Below, piece after piece: positions 17,701-24,457 of a stretch of 38,182 nucleotides of DNA (position 1 is its first letter; each line of letters opens with the position of its first letter). A program made the translations under genes and the position numbers. Source of the stretch: a bacterium (lineage in GTDB: Bacteria > Hydrothermota > UBA3073 > JACQXS01). Where the stretch lies: the NCBI GenBank assembly GCA_030592575.1, contig JAUVIV010000014.1:1-38182 (forward strand), read 5' to 3'. Under the pieces are notes generated by a model, which did no database searches, was not told the origin of the DNA, and saw only the letters and a program-made list of their open reading frames with translations.

Positions 17701-17879
17701 TTTGGGAATTTCAAATTGGTGGTTATCAGGTTTTAGATAAATGGTTAAAAGAACGCAAAAAACATAACAGAGCACTTTCTTATGGTGAGATTCAAACCTT
17801 TTTAAAGATTGTAAATATTTTAGACACTACAATAAACCTGATGTCTGAAATTAACGATTTAACAAAAGACTGGATTTAA
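14799..17879 (+). CDS. Single-chain restriction-modification enzyme (type ISP/IIG-like DNA adenine methylase with nuclease domain)
   Basis: A protein of about 1026 residues. N-terminal PD-(D/E)xK nuclease motifs are seen as D56 in GAPDFKVV and E70-V-K72 in YIEVKK. A helical linker follows, then an N6-adenine methylase with motif I DFACGTGTF at 364 and motif IV NPPY at 483-486. The C-terminal half is the target-recognition part typical of type ISP enzymes (FMRQVVLNAPYTHFLV, SSRGTAFVAPLYLY, YIYAIFHSPTYRKKYV). No helicase motifs lie between nuclease and methylase, so it is nearer to IIG-like than to the translocating LlaGI type. It should both methylate and cut one DNA target. The in-frame TTG at 14793 is possible; the ATG at 14799 has AGGAAA 8 nt upstream. 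A HEPN gene follows 21 nt downstream. Confidence 0.88.
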   Translation: MWKSYFDKIKKFTSSNPDYTEFTFRTPLENLLNSLKPSGITIIHEPKREKGFGAPDFKVVKSGGIMGYIEVKKLGENLDNILKTDQLKRYKKMNSNIILTNYNEFIWLRNGEILERETFFYLTDLSDKQSNLKPKAINSVESIFNKFFLEAPEKIGTPKELSAQLAYRAQILREYINELLEKEKEKPTKDEFWGLYKSFKDTLIEDLSIDEFADAYAQTVVYSLFLSYLSNEKPITKESAHENIPGSFALLKEFFRFVNQYDLPSHIKWIFEEIINVINNIDLHLLYTTLSFSAKKKEESIKDPYIYFYEDFLKHYDKEKRKAKGVYYTPPAVVSFIVRSLNIILKEKFGKQNGFADHSVTVLDFACGTGTFLVYVFEIVFEELTSMKNTGSIEKAVAEHLLEHIYGFEYLVAPYAVAHLKLSQFLKDKGYKLKDSDRLNVFLTDTLDNAEHKINLLMPSLSKEGAEANKVKIREPILVILGNPPYNNKSRNNKKWIKELIKAYKKGLNERKINLDDDYIKFIRYAHWKMEEVNEGVIGIITNNSFIEGITHRKMRETLKNSFDEIYILNLHGNSNKKETCPDESKDENVFDIRVGVSISFFIKKNKEPKDCEVFYYDIYGKQDPKYKFLFSNDIKTLEWKKLPSEEPDFDFTKRDKSLEKLYKTSSYSILEIFQHYNSGIETKRDNITIHFNIEPLKEVVKDFQDLEIEKLREKYKLPPDGRDWTIEKAKRDLKKLELSDKYIEKIQYRPLDKRYTYFFDKSRSFIAYPRYNTMKHFLQPNLGLCFMRQVVLNAPYTHFLVIDKVIDRKIFGSSRGTAFVAPLYLYRSGLFKKVEGEKEANFKLGFQRFIKGKYTTVYTPEQILGYIYAIFHSPTYRKKYVALLKLDFPRVSFVDNEKTFKQLSDLGLELIEHHLMKKTYTKNIANYPVKIETEKDGAVEKVKYVESNEGKIFINDKQYFGNISPKIWEFQIGGYQVLDKWLKERKKHNRALSYGEIQTFLKIVNILDTTINLMSEINDLTKDWI

Positions 17880-17900
17880 GTAATTTCTTTGCCTTGATTG

Positions 17901-18737
17901 ATGGGATTTATGGAGAATAAATCAGGAAATTCGAATCAATTCATAGAGATGAAATTCTACGAATTCAAATTCAAGAAATTTAGACAGGAATGTATACGCA
18001 AAGGAGCTAACTGGAGGATAGCCAGTAATCATAACAATACTGTTTTCAAGATGCAAAGCGTTCTTTATCATCTTGAGTCTCTTTCGTTGAGATATAAAGA
18101 CTTTCTTGATCAACAACCTATAGACGGTGTACAGTCGGTATATGGCTTGACAAGTCCTCTTAAAGATACCATACTTTTTGAATTCAGTGCGTGCATTTTT
18201 AGCCTATGGAGTGCTTTTGAATCTTTGCTACATGAGATTAACGCTTTTTATAAACTCGGACTTAGTGATGACGGAGAAAAGAAAAGTACGAGTAAGAAAC
18301 AGAAGCTTGTGTCCTATGGGAACGTAAAGAGTGAACTCCAACGAAAATACAAAGATTTCGAAATTACTAAATTGTTTGACAACTTGGACTCTTGCAAGAA
18401 CGTAACTATAAAACATGATAATGTGTGGTTCTGTTATTTGAGAAGAATTAGGAACACTATTACCCATAGGCAAATTGTTACTAAAGATAGTGAAGAAATA
18501 AATGGTGCAGAGTTATCTCTATTTATTCACACTCCCAAGAAAAACAAGACGAAGAACATGTTAATAAAGATTCTAAAAAGAAAAATCGCATTCAATATTG
18601 ATTCTCCCAAATTTGAGAGTGTAGACGTGGAGATTGAAAAATACTGCAAATTTACATTCCAAAAATGTTATGAATTTATTGAAGAAGCTTATCACCATAT
18701 GAGTTTAGACATAGTATCTAACAAAATTATATCTTAG
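17901..18737 (+). CDS. HEPN-domain protein, putative RNase toxin beside the RM enzyme
   Basis: A 278-residue soluble, helix-rich protein. The motif R184-N-T-I-T-H189 is an exact RNxxxH, the catalytic signature of HEPN ribonucleases, and sits at the start of a helix as usual (CYLRRIRNTITHRQIV). An upstream helix, FEFSACIFSLWSAFESLLHEI (residues about 95-115), is what one expects of the first HEPN core helix. It may belong near the Cthe_2314-type HEPN group, but I cannot assign a named family with certainty. It lies 21 nt after the RM gene, same strand, no promoter seen between. The start is unclear: TTG 17898, ATG 17901 and ATG 17910 are all in frame without a good ribosome binding site. Confidence 0.65.
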   Translation: MGFMENKSGNSNQFIEMKFYEFKFKKFRQECIRKGANWRIASNHNNTVFKMQSVLYHLESLSLRYKDFLDQQPIDGVQSVYGLTSPLKDTILFEFSACIFSLWSAFESLLHEINAFYKLGLSDDGEKKSTSKKQKLVSYGNVKSELQRKYKDFEITKLFDNLDSCKNVTIKHDNVWFCYLRRIRNTITHRQIVTKDSEEINGAELSLFIHTPKKNKTKNMLIKILKRKIAFNIDSPKFESVDVEIEKYCKFTFQKCYEFIEEAYHHMSLDIVSNKIIS

Positions 18738-18943
18738 TTCTCTATATTACACTGCGTATCCTAAATGGAATACTTAAGGTCAAGTCCTCAAATTACATTT
18801 CACCATTACAACAACACAATAACAATCCCCCTTCAACAACAACACAAAAAACATCTATTATTAGATGATTCAATCATTCTACGATCTAGTTACAGGCTCT
18901 ACAAAATTCTTATGAATAGAATCATCAAATATCTTTTTGTAGC

Positions 18944-18971
18944 TTGACACTTTCCAAAAAATTAATATAAT
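18944..18971 (+). promoter_or_regulatory. Consensus promoter giving a leaderless mRNA
   Basis: A perfect TTGACA (18944-18949), a 16-nt spacer and a perfect TATAAT (18966-18971). The ATG of the next gene begins at 18979, seven bases after the -10 box, so transcription should start at or within a base or two of the ATG. No Shine-Dalgarno sequence can fit. Confidence 0.8.
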
Positions 18972-18978
18972 TTATAAA

Positions 18979-19968
18979 ATGATAGAAAAATCCTCTAACC
19001 AAACAAAATTACTTCAGCTCAAAGACATAGACCTTGTAAAATGGAATTCCTTACTTAACTCAAATAACGCTTCAATATTTAATACGCTCGAATGGGCTAA
19101 TGTCTGGAATTTATCATACAAAAACGCTTGTCCACTTTTCCTTGTAAGAGAAGTTAACGAATTTCAATCCACAATCCCTTTTATAGAAATTCAAAAATTT
19201 GGATTTAAAAACTATTATTCTATGCCGTATGGCGACTATAGCACAATATTATTAAACTCTAACACAAATTCATTTCCTGCTGATGAAATTAAAAAACTGC
19301 TCTCATCCTTTGCCAAGCTCTCACACAGAAATTGGGGTATGCTATCATTCTCCGACTTTTATGGGCAAGCCAATGATTTAGAATCACTTGGATTTAAAAA
19401 AATTGACTCTACAACTCACATATTACCACTATCAAAAGACTATCAAGCTTTATGGAATCAGTCTATAACTTCAACCAAAAGACAATTGGTCCGTCAGGCT
19501 CAACGAAAAGATGTGAAAATCTCTCTTGTTGAAACTGAATCACAGGTCAGGGAATGTTACAAAATGTTTGAAGACACTGCCCAAAAACATAATCAAAAAA
19601 ATCCAAAATTCCCTTTTAATTTTTATCTCAATATTTTCCATACAATGAAAAAATTCTTAAAATGGACAATTGCAACTCAATCTAATCAACCTCTTGCCAA
19701 TATAATAAATTTCGTGTACAAAGATACTATCACCTATTGGGATGGTAGCTCTTATACCCATGCATTACAATATCGCCCAAATGATGCACTTATATGGGAT
19801 ATGATAAAATGGGGATGCGAAAATAACTATAAACATTATGACCTTCGCGGTTCTCCCACTCCAGGACTCGCTAAATTCAAACAAGAATGGGGTGCAAAAG
19901 AAAAACATTATCCCTTTTATTATAAAAAATCTTCTTTGTTTAAAACTATTAAAACACTCACCCGATGA
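18979..19968 (+). CDS. FemAB/GNAT-like acyl- or aminoacyltransferase
   Basis: A 329-residue protein made of two GNAT-like halves. Landmarks of the FemAB/BioF2-like (Acetyltransf_6) group are the early IFNTLEWANVW, YSMPYGDYSTILL, the helix STKRQLVRQAQRKDVKI (about 165-182), and the C-terminal TYWDGSSYTHALQYRPNDAL with HYDLRGSPTPGLAKFKQEWG near 290-310. Relatives add amino acids to lipid II or acyl groups to sugars in exopolysaccharide loci. Next to a glycosyltransferase, with an ATGA overlap, modification of a surface sugar is the more likely role. The substrate is not known. Confidence 0.82.
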   Translation: MIEKSSNQTKLLQLKDIDLVKWNSLLNSNNASIFNTLEWANVWNLSYKNACPLFLVREVNEFQSTIPFIEIQKFGFKNYYSMPYGDYSTILLNSNTNSFPADEIKKLLSSFAKLSHRNWGMLSFSDFYGQANDLESLGFKKIDSTTHILPLSKDYQALWNQSITSTKRQLVRQAQRKDVKISLVETESQVRECYKMFEDTAQKHNQKNPKFPFNFYLNIFHTMKKFLKWTIATQSNQPLANIINFVYKDTITYWDGSSYTHALQYRPNDALIWDMIKWGCENNYKHYDLRGSPTPGLAKFKQEWGAKEKHYPFYYKKSSLFKTIKTLTR

Positions 19969-21122
19969 AAGTTCTTCATTTTAGTTACCGTTTTTTTGAA
20001 GCCCCCGGAACTTTTTTGTATAATACTCTATGTAACCATCAAAATTTCAAACCAATCATAACAGCACTTACCTTAAAACACCTCTGTCATTCTCCAAAAA
20101 ATAATATTTATAAGCTTGGAATTTCATTGCCAAGACCGGGAATAAGCTTTTTATTGCCATACAGACTCGCAATACTCTTGCATTTAAGAAAAATCATACT
20201 CAAGACAAAACCTTCTGTCATTCACGCACATTATGGGACATGGGCTTGTTTCGTACTACCTTTAAGAAAAATAACAAATATTCCTCTTGTAGTTACATTT
20301 TATGGATATGATATCTCTTTGCCAAGCCGTAGAAAAATATGGGTAAAAAGATACTCCAAGTTATTTAAACTCGCAGACCTCTTTCTTGTAGAAGGAGCAT
20401 TTATGAAAAAATCTCTTATTCGACTTGGTTGCCCGCCTCAAAAAATTGCTATCCAAAAAATAGGCATAGACTTCTCGAAACTACCCCCTCTCCCCTATTC
20501 TAATCACAGAGAAAAACCCTTAATACCTAATATCACATTTGCCGGACACTTTGCCCATAAAAAAGGAATTATGGATGCACTAAAATCCGTGAATTTATTG
20601 AGAAAGGAATTCACAAATTTCACTTTCACTCTCATAGGAAACGGTTCTCTCTTGCCACAGGTAAAGGACTTTATATCCAGAAACAAAATGGATTCATACA
20701 CAAAACTTTTAGGCTCCTTACACTACGACAAATACATTGAAGAACTAAGAAAAGCCACCATATTTTTGCACCCATCACACACAGCTCCTGATGGAGAAAC
20801 GGAAGGAGGTGCTCCAACCACTATAATAGAAGCTCAGGCATTAGAAATACCAATCGTTTCAACTACCCATGCAGATATACCAAATATAACACTCTCCCAA
20901 TTAATAACTGAAGGATTTAATCTACGGGACAATTATTCGGCTCTCCTTTCCAATGAGCACGATATAGAAGGACTTTGTAATAGCTTGAAATTCTTACTAA
21001 AGAATCCTGAAAAAGCTCGGAAAATGGGAAAACTTGGCAGAGAATATGTACTTAAAAATCACCCTATAGAACTCACTATGCACAAGCTTGAAGAAAAATA
21101 TCTTCAAATAATTAATCGTTAA
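19965..21122 (+). CDS. Glycosyltransferase family 4 (exopolysaccharide type)
   Basis: A 385-residue GT-B enzyme. The N-terminal domain has the VIHAHYGTWACFVLPL and LVVTFYGYDIS segments typical of WcaL/colanic-acid-like GT4 proteins. The C-terminal domain has ITFAGHFAHKKGIMDALKSV, FTLIGNGSLLPQVK and a GGAPTTIIEAQALEIPIVS loop. HPSHTAPDGETEGG precedes it, a stretch often seen in this subgroup. It overlaps the upstream FemAB-like gene by ATGA and ends before a 28-bp palindrome. It likely extends a cell-surface polysaccharide. Confidence 0.87.
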   Translation: MKVLHFSYRFFEAPGTFLYNTLCNHQNFKPIITALTLKHLCHSPKNNIYKLGISLPRPGISFLLPYRLAILLHLRKIILKTKPSVIHAHYGTWACFVLPLRKITNIPLVVTFYGYDISLPSRRKIWVKRYSKLFKLADLFLVEGAFMKKSLIRLGCPPQKIAIQKIGIDFSKLPPLPYSNHREKPLIPNITFAGHFAHKKGIMDALKSVNLLRKEFTNFTFTLIGNGSLLPQVKDFISRNKMDSYTKLLGSLHYDKYIEELRKATIFLHPSHTAPDGETEGGAPTTIIEAQALEIPIVSTTHADIPNITLSQLITEGFNLRDNYSALLSNEHDIEGLCNSLKFLLKNPEKARKMGKLGREYVLKNHPIELTMHKLEEKYLQIINR

Positions 21123-21138
21123 AACCTCTATATAATTG

Positions 21139-21166
21139 GGTAGGGGCACGATGCATCGTGCCCCTA
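21139..21166. repeat. Perfect 28-bp palindrome
   Basis: The left half, GTAGGGGCACGATG (21139-21152), is the exact reverse complement of the right half, CATCGTGCCCCTAC (21153-21166). The ends match the palindrome at 10367-10394, while the centre differs, so both look like members of one dispersed family. It lies 16 nt after the GT4 stop and could fold in RNA as a terminator-like hairpin, but no T-run follows. Confidence 0.9.
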
Positions 21167-21304
21167 CAATAATGCAATCTATACTTCGCAAACCTCTATT
21201 CCCCCCTACGTTCTGTATAATTCATTTGTCTTTGTTTGTATGCTGTTCAAGCAAAACGGAAATCCCGCTCCTGCGAAGTTCATATTTGATTCTTTCCCTC
21301 TATC

Positions 21305-21378
21305 TTTTCTCTGTGCTCTCTGTGGTTAAAAAAATATTTTATCTTGTGTAATCTACGTTCATCTGTGGTCAAAAAAAA
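21305..21378 (+). repeat. Degenerate CTGTGGT-AAAA repeat units
   Basis: Two related units occur here: TCTCTGTGGTTAAAAAAAT ending near 21334 and ATCTACGTTCATCTGTGG then TCAAAAAAAA ending at 21378. A third variant is at 24326-24366 and a reverse-strand copy near 10331-10366. The remainder of the 21123-21498 gap is AT-rich, without a gene I can support. Confidence 0.5.
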
Positions 21379-21463
21379 GTTCATGTTTTGTTGGTCTTTT
21401 GTTCGTATGTTGTTCGTGTTTAATTTTTTCCGTATTTTTCCGTGTTCTTTACAAAAAAAATTC

Positions 21464-21491
21464 TTGATTTCCTAAAACGATAGAATAAAAT
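21464..21491 (+). promoter_or_regulatory. Promoter of the small exporter-namZ-murU run, leaderless type
   Basis: TTGATT (21464-21469), 16-nt spacer, TAAAAT (21486-21491). The ATG at 21499 begins seven bases after the -10 box, so the transcript should begin at the start codon. No ribosome binding site is present. Confidence 0.6.
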
Positions 21492-21498
21492 CAGTTTC

Positions 21499-21960
21499 AT
21501 GCGTTCGGAAATCATAACATTACTCCTATCTATGGCTCCTATATCTGAGCTTCGAGGAGCTATTCCTTATGCCTGGAGTCAAGGAATATCTCCGGGAATT
21601 GCTTATCTTATATCTGTAATTGGCAATTCAATTCCGGTTATTCCTTTGCTTCTGCTTTTAGGACCTTCATCTAAGTTATTGCGTCGATTTAAGTTATTTG
21701 ACAAATTTTTTGATTGGTGGTTCAAGCATACTTTAAAACGTTCTAAACTTATAGAAAAATACGAGTCTCTCGGACTAATTCTGTTTGTTATGATTCCATT
21801 GCCAATAACAGGAGCATGGACAGGAAGCGTAGCCGCTTTTCTTTTGGGCGTAAGATTCAAATTTGCACTCCCAGCTATTATTCTCGGAATCCTCCTTGCA
21901 GGAATAATTGTAAGCTTAGTATGTTTTGGAGCAGTTCACATCCCAATATTTATTAAGTAA
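21499..21960 (+). CDS. Small multi-drug export family membrane protein (COG2426)
   Basis: A 153-residue protein with four to five hydrophobic helices. The family hallmark SELRGAIPYAWSQGI is at residues 17-31, followed by VIGNSIPVIPLLLLLGP, the amphipathic GLILFVMIPLPITGAWTGSVAA and the last helix AIILGILLAGIIVSLVCFGAV. The family is named from a weak drug-export claim; the true substrate is unknown. It starts the run that leads into namZ 14 nt later, so a link with the envelope is possible. Confidence 0.85.
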   Translation: MRSEIITLLLSMAPISELRGAIPYAWSQGISPGIAYLISVIGNSIPVIPLLLLLGPSSKLLRRFKLFDKFFDWWFKHTLKRSKLIEKYESLGLILFVMIPLPITGAWTGSVAAFLLGVRFKFALPAIILGILLAGIIVSLVCFGAVHIPIFIK

Positions 21961-21974
21961 TTAATTTTTTTATC

Positions 21975-23165
21975 GTGGCAAAAAAAAAATCAAAAAATAA
22001 AATGAAAGTAAAAACCGGCATTGATGTTTGCGTTGAAAACAAATTCAAAAAATTTAAGGGTAAGAAAATCGGACTTCTGATCCATCCTGCTTCCGTCGAT
22101 TCAAAACTCAGATATACACAAGATTTGTTCCTTAAAAATTGTGACGTGAAAGTATTATTCACTCCGGAACACGGATTGGATGGAACAAAAGAATATATGG
22201 AAGATGTCAAATCTTTTAATGATTCTCGTAGTGGTTTGCCAGTATATAGTTTATACGGAGAAACACTTAAACCTACCGATGAAATGCTCCAAAAAATTGA
22301 TACAATGGTAATTGATTTACAAGATGTAGGAAGCCGATATTACACATTCATCTGGACAATGGCTCTTACCATTCAAGCCTGTGCTCAAAATAAGAAACGA
22401 GTAATTATATTAGATCGACCTAACCCAATAAATGGAATAATACTTGAGGGGCCTGTATTAGAAACTGATTTCAGTTCATTTGTCGGACTATACCCTATTC
22501 CCGTTAGACATAGTATGACCATAGGTGAACTCGCAATAATGCTCAACTCACAATTTAAGATAGGAGCAGAAATTGAAGTAATAAAGATGCAAGGATGGAA
22601 TCGCAAAATGTGGTTTAATGAAACAAGAATCCCCTGGGTAATGCCATCACCTAATATGGCTACACTTGAAACCGCTATTGTATATCCGGGAATGTGTCTT
22701 TTAGAAGGAACAAATATTTCTGAAGGCAGAGGAACTACACGACCTTTTGAATTCTTTGGTGCACCATGGCTTGACAACCTGAAACTTTGTCAGGAACTAA
22801 ATAAAGAAAACTTACCCGGTATTGTTTTCCGTCCAATACATTTCATACCTTCTGCCAGTAAATTCAAAAATAAGCTTTGCAAAGGAGCACAACTTCACAT
22901 AACTCAAAGAGATGAGTTTTTGCCTTTCTTAACAGGAATATATATAATCAAAGTTATAAAAAATATGTATCCAAAATTTTTCGAGTGGCGTAAACCACCT
23001 TATGAATATGAGGAAAAGAAACTTCCATTTGATTCATTAGTCGGAAATTCATGGTTACGGAAATATATTGAGCAAAATATAGGAGCAATTCAGGAACTAC
23101 CATTGCAATGGGAAAAAGAACTTAAATCCTTCAACTCTATCCGTAAACAATATTTGCTTTATTAA
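21975..23165 (+). CDS. namZ: Exo-beta-N-acetylmuramidase NamZ-like (DUF1343/YbbC, GH171)
   Basis: The protein has 396 residues from a GTG start; an ATG at 22002 would remove the first nine lysine-rich residues, and neither start has a clear ribosome binding site. Family landmarks are VLFTPEHGLDG (60-70), DLQDVGSRYYT (114-124), ILDRPNP (145-151), VRHSMTIGELA (177-187), WVMPSPNM (221-228) and EGTNISEGRGTTRPFEF (244-260). NamZ releases MurNAc from the non-reducing end of peptidoglycan fragments. No signal peptide is visible, which suggests it acts on fragments in the cytoplasm unless the start is misjudged. MurU-like lies 7 nt downstream and AmgK-like 3 kb away, which supports the role. Confidence 0.85.
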   Translation: MAKKKSKNKMKVKTGIDVCVENKFKKFKGKKIGLLIHPASVDSKLRYTQDLFLKNCDVKVLFTPEHGLDGTKEYMEDVKSFNDSRSGLPVYSLYGETLKPTDEMLQKIDTMVIDLQDVGSRYYTFIWTMALTIQACAQNKKRVIILDRPNPINGIILEGPVLETDFSSFVGLYPIPVRHSMTIGELAIMLNSQFKIGAEIEVIKMQGWNRKMWFNETRIPWVMPSPNMATLETAIVYPGMCLLEGTNISEGRGTTRPFEFFGAPWLDNLKLCQELNKENLPGIVFRPIHFIPSASKFKNKLCKGAQLHITQRDEFLPFLTGIYIIKVIKNMYPKFFEWRKPPYEYEEKKLPFDSLVGNSWLRKYIEQNIGAIQELPLQWEKELKSFNSIRKQYLLY

Positions 23166-23172
23166 TAAAAAT

Positions 23173-24126
23173 ATGAAAGCAGTAATACTTTGTGCCGGTT
23201 ACGGTAACCGTCTAAAACCACTCACAAACATCTTACCTAAACCATTATTTCCAATATTAGGGCATCCACTTCTGGATAATATAATATTTCACTTGAAAAA
23301 ATTTGGCGTCAATGAAATATGCATAAACACACATTGGCTTGCAGAAAAAATCACTCATCATATTGGAGATGGTTCAAAATTCGGAGTGAAAACAAACATT
23401 TTATATGAGCCAAAGATACTGGGAGTTGGCGGAGGAATAGGTAATATGCGAGATTTCTTGCAAGACGAGGAATTATTTATTGTCCATAATAGCGATATAC
23501 TAACTAATCTTGACATTAAATCTGCAATTGATTTTCATCGCAAGGAACATTCTATTGTTACTCTCATTTTGCACGATTATAAAATATTTAATAACGTAAC
23601 CATTTCTGCCGGTTGCAAAATACTGGACATAAGTAATACACTTAAGGTAGAAACAGATTCAAATCCCGCTCTTACCAAATTAGCTTTCACAGGAGTTGCA
23701 ATTATGAGTCCTGAAATTTTCAACTTTTTGTCATACAAAAAACCGATGTCTATTATAGATGCGTATATTGAACTTATTAAATCACGAGCAGGAAGTCTTA
23801 AAGGATATATCTCTAAAACTCATTACTGGAAAGATATTGGACTATTGGAAAATTATCTTGGTGCTCATCACGATATACTTGTAGAACAAATAAATGCCTT
23901 ATCCGAAAGAAATGTAGGAGCATATTGCAATACACCCTTATCAAAAAATATCTATATTGGCGAGAACTCTACTGTTTCACCCTTCGCTAATCTGACTGGA
24001 TTTGTAAGCATCGGGAAGAATTGCACAATTGAGGAAGGCACCCAGCTTGAAAATTGTGTAATATGGGACAATGTAATAGTCAATAAAGGTGAAATAGCAA
24101 AGAATAAGGTACTGTACAGAATCTGA
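23173..24126 (+). CDS. murU: NDP-sugar pyrophosphorylase, probable MurNAc-1-P uridylyltransferase (MurU-like)
   Basis: A 317-residue nucleotidyltransferase with the signature LCAGYGNRLKPLT (residues 6-18) and LPKPLFPILGHPLL, the GVGGGIGNM loop, FIVHNSDIL and the metal-binding region near KTHYWKDIG. Hexapeptide-like repeats form a left-handed helix at the C-terminus (NIYIGENSTVSPFANL, SIGKNCTIEEG, NCVIWDNVIV). MurU makes UDP-MurNAc from MurNAc-1-phosphate. The MurU call rests mainly on the neighbours NamZ and AmgK; Pseudomonas MurU lacks the hexapeptide tail. On sequence alone, mannose-1-P guanylyltransferase is an alternative. Confidence 0.75.
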   Translation: MKAVILCAGYGNRLKPLTNILPKPLFPILGHPLLDNIIFHLKKFGVNEICINTHWLAEKITHHIGDGSKFGVKTNILYEPKILGVGGGIGNMRDFLQDEELFIVHNSDILTNLDIKSAIDFHRKEHSIVTLILHDYKIFNNVTISAGCKILDISNTLKVETDSNPALTKLAFTGVAIMSPEIFNFLSYKKPMSIIDAYIELIKSRAGSLKGYISKTHYWKDIGLLENYLGAHHDILVEQINALSERNVGAYCNTPLSKNIYIGENSTVSPFANLTGFVSIGKNCTIEEGTQLENCVIWDNVIVNKGEIAKNKVLYRI

Positions 24127-24201
24127 TTATGAATCTTCTTGATAATTTTCCCCATCGCAAAAACACAAAGGTCGTTAAAGTATCGTTATAAACCATCACT
24201 T

Positions 24202-24281
24202 TGTCATTCTAAACAAAGTGAATAATCTCAAGTATCATTCTGAGCCCTTCACCTGTCATTCTGAGTGAAACGAAGAATCTC
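24202..24281 (+). repeat. Three TGTCATTCTGA-type repeat copies in tandem
   Basis: Three copies lie in the same direction: a degenerate one at 24202-24230, a shortened one at about 24234-24250, and a full one at 24254-24281 (TGTCATTCTGAGTG then AAACGAAGAATCTC). The last copy, plus one base to its left, is repeated exactly (29 nt) on the opposite strand at 26049-26077. The rest of the 24127-24457 gap holds a CTGTGTTTTTT...TATGGTGAAA repeat (24326-24366) and a promoter. Confidence 0.85.
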
Positions 24282-24380
24282 AAAGTAATATTCAGGGTAA
24301 ACTCTGCGAAAAATCTCATTCTACTTTTTTCTCTGTGTTTTTTACGTCTCTATGGTGAAATTTTTTGTGAGGTTTTCCTC

Positions 24381-24408
24381 TTGACTTTAAATTCATTTAG
24401 ATTATATT
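24381..24408 (+). promoter_or_regulatory. Promoter of the interrupted propeller gene
   Basis: TTGACT (24381-24386), 16-nt spacer, TATATT (24403-24408). A leader of about 43 nt ends with AGGAGG at 24447-24452, five bases before the ATG at 24458. Confidence 0.65.
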
Positions 24409-24457
24409 AATATCGTAGAATATCTGCAAAATAGGAGATTGATAAAAGGAGGAAAAA

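Noticed and set aside
18865-18925. Hairpin GATGATTC/GAATCATC as a terminator after the HEPN gene
   Set aside because: Only eight base pairs with a loop of about 45 nt and no T-run.
18765-18947. 60-codon ORF between the HEPN gene and the FemAB-like gene
   Set aside because: Low-complexity Gln/His/Ile-rich product, no ribosome binding site, and its end runs into the -35 box at 18944; treated as spurious.
21136-21351. 71-codon ORF over the 28-bp palindrome
   Set aside because: It is made of palindrome and repeat sequence and has no ribosome binding site.
22385-22777. 130-codon antisense ORF inside namZ
   Set aside because: The + strand encodes highly conserved NamZ motifs across the same span.
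24202-24281. CRISPR array
   Set aside because: The copies are degenerate, unevenly spaced with almost no spacers, recur elsewhere in both orientations, and no cas gene is nearby.
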